This document shows positions 34,711 through 40,408 of a DNA stretch of 40,408 nt, piece after piece. The notes beneath the pieces were generated by a model. That model ran no database searches and was not told the origin of the DNA. It was given only the letters and a program-made list of their open reading frames with translations. This stretch comes from Marinomonas gallaica (GTDB lineage Bacteria; Pseudomonadota; Gammaproteobacteria; Pseudomonadales; Marinomonadaceae), in contig NZ_LTAX01000026.1 in NCBI RefSeq assembly GCF_001639745.1, forward strand, positions 1 through 40,408, given 5' to 3'. Numbering within the stretch: the first letter of the stretch is position 1; every line of letters starts with the position of its first letter. A program made the position numbers and the translations under genes.

Positions 34711-36690
34711 ATGAAATACTTTTTTGGCAAAACGATGACATCATCTAATTCAGCTTTAAGTAAAAACTATGTTCGTTTGCCGTTCTTATTTGGCTTACTA
34801 ACGATCGCTCTCTTAATAACGGTTTTTTTCAGCTTCACGTTCTCTAACCTAAGTTACGAATATGATGAGAAAGGTGGATCGTTATTATGGAGTCTTCTAC
34901 CAGAGCAAGAACGAGAAGAGCGTATCGTAATCGTTGCTATTGACGAGCAAAGTTTATCTGAAGTCAGCGCTTGGCCTTGGCCTCGTAGCACTATGGCAGA
35001 ACTGTCTAATCGCCTTGCTGAATATGGTGCGTCATTACAAATGTTTGATGTTGTTTTTCCTGAAAGTAAAATTGGTGATGCTAACTTCTCAAAAGCATTA
35101 AATGAAAATAATGGGGTGCTTGCTCAAGTTCCCATTTTCGACAAACAAACTGTCCTGAAAAGTGGCCAGCTCGGGGGCGCATTAACATCTAGTAACTGTG
35201 AATTCCCAATCCCTAAAGCCGTTAGTTACCTTGCTAATACGGCCTTACTAAGCGGTCATGAAATAGGTCACATTACCCCTATAGTAGATGCTGATGGTAT
35301 GATCAGAAAACAGCCTCCATTGGTTTGTATTGATGGTCGCGTCTATCCTTCTCTAGCTTTACAAGGATTGCTTAGCAGCCTTGGTAAGAAAAGTGTTAGT
35401 GTCTCAATACGGCATGATAATAGCCTTTTCTCTTCTGCCCACAAAGTCGAGATTGACTCGTACTTTGGTTTGTCTATCCCTATAGATCAGCAGGGCAATA
35501 TGCGACTCTCTTATCGTCAGAGTCCAGATAGCTTTCAAGTAGTTTCAGCCGCAAATGTTTTAAACGGTACAGCACCAAGTCAATTATTAGAAAATGCTTG
35601 GGTATTAGTCGGTGCTACTGCATTCGGCTTGGGGGATGTTGTTCCAACACCTCATAGCGGAATGTCCCCTGGTGTTGAGCTTCAAGCTCGCTTACTGAGT
35701 AATCTATTAGATGGCCGGACGCCGTACACGCCTAGTTATGCTCTTTATCTAAAGCTTTTTTGTGGCATCCTAGCCGCTGCTATCTTGATCTTATTAGCTC
35801 AAGCACCTAGCAGAGTATCCTCTTATTCGTTGCCTTGTGCTGCGTTACTATTGCCATTGGGGTCTTGGTTACTTCATAGCTACTTTTTAAGTTATGATAT
35901 TTGGCTAGGTTGGTTTGATGTTGCACTCTTCTGCCTAATTGCCAGTACTCTTTTTGTGCTAGCAGACCATCAACTTGTACGTCATCAGCATTTACGTGTT
36001 TTTAGCCATCTTAGTAGTTATCTACCAAAGTCTGTTGCGCAAACACTGCTTCATAAGAGTCCTACCGGTGCGATAGAGGCCAGCAGACACGATTTAGTAC
36101 TTCTTTGTGCCGACTTGCGTAACTTTTCGGCGTATGAAGAAAGTCGCCCTCCTGAAGAAGCGGCCGCTCTATTACATTTCTTCTTTGTGGAATCGACTCG
36201 CATCATAGAGTCCTTAGGCGGGCAAATTGAGGAATACAAAGGTGATTCATTATTGGCAAGCTGGTCGGGCAGCGAAAGCCAAGGTGCTACGAGAAGTGCT
36301 CTGAACGCGGCAGCAGAATTACAAGAAATGCTCACAAAAATAATTCCATCTCGCCCACCAAAAGGCTTAGAACCCCTAGCATTGGGAGTTGCGATTGAGC
36401 GTGGCCCAACATTAGTTGGTTCTATAGGCCCCGTTAATCGCCGACATCATACTCTTTTAGGTGATACTGTTACGATCGTTTTGCGTATACAAGAGATGAC
36501 TCAAGACTTAGCTCAACCTATATTAATAGGTGAATGTGCGGCTAGAGACCTAACTGGAAGAGAGCTTGAGTCCCAAGGCTCTTTCCTACTTGATGGACTA
36601 ACTACTCCTCATGTATTATTCGCTCCTCAGTCTCACCATGTCGACCCTCTAATGGATAAAGAAGGCAGTAGGGTGCTACGCATAGTGTAA
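34711..36690 (+). CDS. CHASE2 receptor class III nucleotide cyclase with atypical catalytic residues
   Basis: 659 residues. TM1 at about 22-46; extracytoplasmic CHASE2 domain about 50-335 (IVIVAIDEQSL, WPWPRSTMAELSNRL, FDVVFPE, LVGATAFGLGDVVPTP); three TMs at about 344-362, 372-392 and 398-417; cyclase domain about 460-640. Metal Asp residues are kept: Asp468 in CADLRNFS and Asp512 in EYKGDSLLA. The adenine-selecting Lys is replaced by Glu508, and the transition-state Asn by Thr588 (GDTVTIVLR), while Arg592 is kept. So ATP specificity, or activity at all, is uncertain; Glu at that place occurs in guanylate cyclases. No clear ribosome binding site; probably coupled to the FecR gene. It would turn an envelope signal into a cyclic nucleotide. 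Confidence 0.85.
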   Translation: MKYFFGKTMTSSNSALSKNYVRLPFLFGLLTIALLITVFFSFTFSNLSYEYDEKGGSLLWSLLPEQEREERIVIVAIDEQSLSEVSAWPWPRSTMAELSNRLAEYGASLQMFDVVFPESKIGDANFSKALNENNGVLAQVPIFDKQTVLKSGQLGGALTSSNCEFPIPKAVSYLANTALLSGHEIGHITPIVDADGMIRKQPPLVCIDGRVYPSLALQGLLSSLGKKSVSVSIRHDNSLFSSAHKVEIDSYFGLSIPIDQQGNMRLSYRQSPDSFQVVSAANVLNGTAPSQLLENAWVLVGATAFGLGDVVPTPHSGMSPGVELQARLLSNLLDGRTPYTPSYALYLKLFCGILAAAILILLAQAPSRVSSYSLPCAALLLPLGSWLLHSYFLSYDIWLGWFDVALFCLIASTLFVLADHQLVRHQHLRVFSHLSSYLPKSVAQTLLHKSPTGAIEASRHDLVLLCADLRNFSAYEESRPPEEAAALLHFFFVESTRIIESLGGQIEEYKGDSLLASWSGSESQGATRSALNAAAELQEMLTKIIPSRPPKGLEPLALGVAIERGPTLVGSIGPVNRRHHTLLGDTVTIVLRIQEMTQDLAQPILIGECAARDLTGRELESQGSFLLDGLTTPHVLFAPQSHHVDPLMDKEGSRVLRIV

Positions 36691-36772
36691 ATGAGATAAT
36701 ATTTGCCCTTCACTGGTTTATTTTGGAAGCCTCATCAATAACAACAAGGATGCTGTAACGGCTTATTTATAG

Positions 36773-38092
36773 ATGAAGAACACCTTTGCAATTCTTGTCG
36801 TTATTACAATGGGCCTGCTATCGTCTTCTAGTATTGCTCAACCGGATTCAGATAATACTAGTGAATGTATTGTACCAAGCAATTTGTCTACTACTCTCGC
36901 TAAATCAGACTGGAAAAAGTTACATGATTTTTTATATCCGCAGTTTGAAAATTGCTTAGATCGCAGTGACTACTTCGCCTTATATGGTGCTTCTTTGCTC
37001 TATCTTGGCGATACAAACACAGCCATTGAAATGTTAGAACGTGCTCTATTAATTGATCCATACAATGGTTCTGCAAAAGTTGATTACGCTCAAGCTCTTT
37101 ATCAGAGTGGTGAGCTTATTTCAGCACTTCAAACGAATGGCGAGTTATTACAAGAAACATCCATTCCGCCAGCTTTATATACTGCTTTACAGCGCAGACA
37201 AGACCAATGGGAACAACAAAAGAATCTTTGGCGAAGCCAGTTTTCATATTTATATGGACACAGCTCTAACTTGAACAATGCGACTTACATTGAAAATTAT
37301 GAGCAAACCTACCAAGGTTACAATATTATAAGACCTATTTTAGGATCCTCACGCCCGCAATCCGGTGGGTATCATAATTTTAGGTTTACAGCACAATACT
37401 TTACTTTGTTAGCGGAAGGGATTTCACTTCTAACAATTTCCAGTCAATCAAGAAAGAGTAAGATAGACAGCGTCGATACCGATGCATTTTCAATGTATTA
37501 CGGGAAAAATATTGAAGGACGAACTTTAAATCACCGTTGGCAAATAGGTTTAGAGCATGTTCGACTAGGCGATGAAGGGCTTTATTCTTCTTTCGAAGGT
37601 AACTACACCCTTACCCCGAGAGACTCCGTAAGTCATGTGAAATTTGAACTGGGCCATACTCATTTCAATGGAGATCACTCTTTAGATGATATCTCATTTA
37701 GCATTAAGCCTGGCGTGACCTATTCAATTGGAACACATCAGCTAGGGGCAGAAATTAGCTTAGGATTAAATGCTAGCCTAGAGGAACGTGCTGGTGGTAA
37801 TCGAACTATTAAAAAAGCCGCAATTTTTTACGACCTTCCAGTATTAAATGGGCGTTTAATGTCAAAATTTAGCGTTACTGCTACACGAGATAGAGAAGGC
37901 TTTAGCCCTGCTTTAGCTAATAATGAAACTCGTAACACCGATTATTGGTCAGCTGAACTACAGTATATTTACCCTATCTCTGAAAACTTCACTATTCAAT
38001 CAAGTTATTATTATCGAGATCAAGACAGCAATATTGAAATATTTAAAACAAAAAATGAAAGTATCGATTTTGGATTTAACTATAGATTTTAA
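36773..38092 (+). CDS. TPR + outer-membrane beta-barrel protein (Slam-like architecture)
   Basis: 439 residues. Signal peptide 1-22 (cleavage after SSIA). Residues about 45-140 are helical with a TPR (ALYGASLLYLGDTNTAIEMLERALLIDPYNGSAKVDYAQALYQSG region). From about 155 to the end amphipathic strands alternate with turns, and the protein ends in FGFNYRF, the terminal Phe typical of outer-membrane barrels. Periplasmic TPR followed by a roughly 285-residue barrel is the layout of Slam/type XI secretion proteins, though I cannot confirm the family. It follows the cyclase gene after 82 bases with no terminator seen. It may export or anchor the FecR protein, or itself be the surface sensor; both are inference. 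Confidence 0.65.
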   Translation: MKNTFAILVVITMGLLSSSSIAQPDSDNTSECIVPSNLSTTLAKSDWKKLHDFLYPQFENCLDRSDYFALYGASLLYLGDTNTAIEMLERALLIDPYNGSAKVDYAQALYQSGELISALQTNGELLQETSIPPALYTALQRRQDQWEQQKNLWRSQFSYLYGHSSNLNNATYIENYEQTYQGYNIIRPILGSSRPQSGGYHNFRFTAQYFTLLAEGISLLTISSQSRKSKIDSVDTDAFSMYYGKNIEGRTLNHRWQIGLEHVRLGDEGLYSSFEGNYTLTPRDSVSHVKFELGHTHFNGDHSLDDISFSIKPGVTYSIGTHQLGAEISLGLNASLEERAGGNRTIKKAAIFYDLPVLNGRLMSKFSVTATRDREGFSPALANNETRNTDYWSAELQYIYPISENFTIQSSYYYRDQDSNIEIFKTKNESIDFGFNYRF

Positions 38093-38145
38093 GAAAATCT
38101 CAACATAACACAGAAAAAATAACACTTTATTTTTAATGATTAAAA

Positions 38146-39213
38146 ATGACTTATATTAAAAAAGCAAAATCAATACTTGAAAGAGAAAAATGGATTTATG
38201 CAACTTTCTCAGGGATAGTAGTACTGTATATATTCTATTCCTATATTTCCCAAGAACCGACACCTTTTCCAGAAATATATATAAAAACAGTTTACATAGC
38301 AGCAACCATAACATTATCACTTTCATCAATTATATACTTCTTTTATTTGGTTATTAAAAAAGAGAGAAGACCTTTAGAAAAATTCAAGTTAGTTTTAAAA
38401 ATCCCTTTCTCAAATCCTTTAGAAAGCCTAAACCTCTTAATAATATTATCTTTAATATCGGTTATATTCTCAATATACACTACTATTAAATTGGCTATAC
38501 CAAAAAATATTTTTTTTTATCTTGACCCATACTTAATCAATTTAGACAGAACAATACACTTTGGCATTGATCCTTGGAAGATAACTCACTACCTTTTTTC
38601 ATCACCTTTATTTAGTGCAGTCATTAATCTATTTTATAATCTTTGGTTTTTTGTATGCTGGATTTTTCTTGTTGTTTTTTCATGTTTATACAATATGAAA
38701 GAGCTAAGAAATACCACACTTATCTCTTTTTTACTTTGCTGGATAATCAATGGCAGCATTTCAGCCACATTGCTTTCCTCTGTTGGTCCCTGCTTCTATG
38801 ACCTTCTTTATGAAGGAAGCCATCAGTTTAGCGAGCTAATGCAAATACTCAATCAGCAAAACATGTATCTTAAGAAAGAGGGTTACTTTCTGGGAGTTTG
38901 GTCTCTTAATACTCAAAACATGCTTTGGGAAAGCTATATATCCCAATCAAGTGAATTTGGGTCTGGCATTTCAGCAATGCCGAGCATGCATGTATCTATG
39001 GCTACTCTTATGGCGCTCGCAACTTATTCATTAAAAAAATGGATAGGCTTAGTTTTTTGGCTATATATGATTATCATAATGATCGGATCAGTGCATTTAG
39101 GTTGGCATTATGCTTTGGATGGATATGTTGGGGCACTCATGACAACCGGCATTTGGTTTTCCGTCGCCAAACTATCGAAAAAACGCTATAACAGTACGAG
39201 GAGTCTAGATTGA
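38146..39213 (+). CDS. PAP2-type integral membrane phosphatase/phosphotransferase-like protein (copy 1)
   Basis: 355 residues with about six to eight membrane helices. PAP2 motifs: PSMH at 279-282 (His282) and SVHLGWHYALDG with His321 and Asp325, the nucleophile/acid pair of the superfamily; the pattern is closest to the Aur1/inositol-phosphoryl-transferase branch. Likely reaction: hydrolysis or transfer of a lipid phosphate group (for example recycling of polyprenyl diphosphate or modification of a lipid head group) at the outer face of the inner membrane. The ATG at 38146 has no Shine-Dalgarno sequence. The gene is far richer in A+T than its neighbours. It lies 53 bases after the TPR-barrel gene and before a paralogue. 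Confidence 0.75.
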   Translation: MTYIKKAKSILEREKWIYATFSGIVVLYIFYSYISQEPTPFPEIYIKTVYIAATITLSLSSIIYFFYLVIKKERRPLEKFKLVLKIPFSNPLESLNLLIILSLISVIFSIYTTIKLAIPKNIFFYLDPYLINLDRTIHFGIDPWKITHYLFSSPLFSAVINLFYNLWFFVCWIFLVVFSCLYNMKELRNTTLISFLLCWIINGSISATLLSSVGPCFYDLLYEGSHQFSELMQILNQQNMYLKKEGYFLGVWSLNTQNMLWESYISQSSEFGSGISAMPSMHVSMATLMALATYSLKKWIGLVFWLYMIIIMIGSVHLGWHYALDGYVGALMTTGIWFSVAKLSKKRYNSTRSLD

Positions 39214-39260
39214 ATAAAGCATTTATTATATAATTTTTGGAAAAATTTAATCAATAGGAT

Positions 39261-40328
39261 TTGATTGTTTTGAAATTTATATTAAGATCTGCACTTACTC
39301 CAATTCAAAGAGACATCACTCTTTATGCTTTAGCTTTAACAGCCGTCTCTTACCAGTTTCTCCTATATTATAAATTCGAAAGCATCAATATAGAGTTAAA
39401 CCTATATCGAGATTCGTTTATCTTTGGGTTAATATCAACTTTTTTCCTTTCTTCTTTTTTTATGTATATATATTTAATAGTGAAGAGAGAAAAAAGACCA
39501 TTAAAGGTATATTTAAATTACTCATTACTTCCTTTTAAACATTGGAACGAAACTTTAAATTTTTTATTTTTATCAATTTCTGTATCAATAATTTTTTCGG
39601 TATATACTAGCGTAAAATACTCTATTCCAGAGATAATTCCTTTTTACTTAGACCCATACTTAGTAGAATTAGATCAGTTCATTTTTTGGGGATTTTCGGC
39701 ATGGAAAATCACCCACTCAATATTCTCTACTCCACTGGCAACAGGAGTTATAAACTTTTTTTATAATATTTGGTTTTTCATTATATGGATTTTTTTAATA
39801 TCTTTCATGTGCTGTGTAAAACACAACCAAATAAGAAAACAAGTCATTCTTAGTTTCTTATTATGCTGGATAATAAATGGTAACATTGCTGCATTACTTT
39901 TTTCATCAGTAGGCCCATGTTTTTACGATCTAGCTTACGAGACCTCTAGCCCTTACACTGAATTAATGCTTCTTTTAAAACAACAAAATACCTTTCTTAT
40001 AGAGCAAGACAGTTTATTTCGTGTCTGGGCATTAACTTTGCAAGATGTATTATGGGAAAGCTATACGAACAGAACAAGTGGAATTGGTAAAGGCATTTCT
40101 GCTCTTCCAAGCATGCATGTCTCAATGACATGTTTAATAGCAATAGCGGTCTATAGCTTAAACAAAAACTGGGGCATCCTCGCTTGGTTATATGCCTTAA
40201 TTATTATGATTGGCTCGGTTCATCTAGGGTGGCATTACGCTGCTGACGGCATTGTCGCTGTACTATTAACTTCGGCAATCTGGTACTTTGTTAAGAGATA
40301 TACAACAAAGACAAATGAATTTAAGTAG
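39261..40328 (+). CDS. PAP2-type integral membrane phosphatase/phosphotransferase-like protein (copy 2)
   Basis: 355 residues, paralogue of the preceding gene with long shared stretches (SSVGPCFYDL, LCWIINGN, MIGSVHLGWHYA). Active-site motifs are intact: PSMH at about 283-286 and GWHYAADG. Length matches copy 1 exactly. The start is uncertain: the frame opens at TTG 39261, but AGGA at 39256-39259 is better spaced for TTG 39270. A+T-rich like copy 1. Tandem duplication with divergence suggests two substrates or two subunits. A hairpin terminator follows, closing the rightward block. Substrate unknown. Confidence 0.75.
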   Translation: MIVLKFILRSALTPIQRDITLYALALTAVSYQFLLYYKFESINIELNLYRDSFIFGLISTFFLSSFFMYIYLIVKREKRPLKVYLNYSLLPFKHWNETLNFLFLSISVSIIFSVYTSVKYSIPEIIPFYLDPYLVELDQFIFWGFSAWKITHSIFSTPLATGVINFFYNIWFFIIWIFLISFMCCVKHNQIRKQVILSFLLCWIINGNIAALLFSSVGPCFYDLAYETSSPYTELMLLLKQQNTFLIEQDSLFRVWALTLQDVLWESYTNRTSGIGKGISALPSMHVSMTCLIAIAVYSLNKNWGILAWLYALIIMIGSVHLGWHYAADGIVAVLLTSAIWYFVKRYTTKTNEFK

Positions 40329-40340
40329 TCGTCCCTGAAT

Positions 40341-40376
40341 AATGGCGTTTTTAGTCTAAAATGCCATTTCATTTTC
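40341..40376 (+). terminator. Rho-independent terminator after the PAP2 pair
   Basis: AATGGC-G-TTTT pairs with AAAA-T-GCCATT (40341-40368), an 11-bp stem with one G-T wobble, followed by TTTCATTTTC. It starts 13 bases after the stop of the second PAP2 gene. The remaining 32 bases to the window end show nothing. Confidence 0.7.
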
Positions 40377-40408
40377 TAGTCTTCGCGGCAATAAGGCTTG
40401 TATCAACT

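Overview
The window looks like a chromosomal cell-surface locus of a marine gammaproteobacterium. Moderate G+C, acidic Cys-free secreted proteins with Ca-binding repeats, and SapC/DUF6447 genes suggest an oceanospirillalean such as Marinomonas. That placement is an inference from protein style only. I see no rRNA, tRNA, CRISPR array or intact insertion sequence.

Layout. (1) 1-548: left edge with at most a decayed ORF and the leader of the first gene. (2) 549-7925 (+): a 2,458-residue modular RTX adhesin with an N-terminal DUF4347 (caspase-like His/Cys) domain. A bidirectional terminator separates it from (3) a leftward set: DUF2235 hydrolase, SapC-family protein, DUF6447 protein and a 2OG-Fe(II) oxygenase-like protein. 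(4) 11264-14845 (-): S-layer/RTX-type protein SLP1. (5) 15228-18273 (-): a tightly overlapping glycan operon with a GT2 glycosyltransferase, a UDP-xylose synthase-like SDR and a TPR-LicD-like phosphotransferase. (6) 18627-24374 (-): SLP2, a longer SLP1 paralogue. (7) 24610-28623 (-): PIG-L deacetylase, a Wzt-type ABC ATPase fused to a GNAT domain, and the Wzm-type permease. (8) 28865-32150 (+): two glycosyltransferases. (9) 32171-32881 (-): a Crp/Fnr-family regulator, divergent from (10) 33208-38092 (+): a FecR-domain protein, a CHASE2 receptor cyclase and a TPR/beta-barrel outer-membrane protein of Slam-like architecture. (11) 38146-40328 (+): two tandem, very AT-rich PAP2-type membrane proteins.

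How it may work together. The products build and decorate the cell surface: two abundant S-layer-like proteins, a giant adhesin, glycan synthesis and export, and modifying enzymes. The most interesting point is regulatory. Three near-perfect TGTGA-N6-TCACA operators occur here, upstream of SLP1, SLP2 and the FecR-CHASE2 operon. Each has a -10-like hexamer at the spacing of a class II CRP promoter. A Crp-family protein with a CRP-type recognition helix and a receptor-type nucleotide cyclase lie in the same window. Both have lost a hallmark ligand or substrate residue (CRP Arg82 to Glu; cyclase Lys to Glu and Asn to Thr), so the signal may not be ordinary cAMP. I propose a local envelope-sensing circuit that controls the S-layer genes. 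The circuit is inferred; the sites and residues are read directly from the sequence.

Not found in the window: type I secretion components (HlyB/HlyD/TolC), wzx/wzy, or a sigma/TonB partner for FecR.
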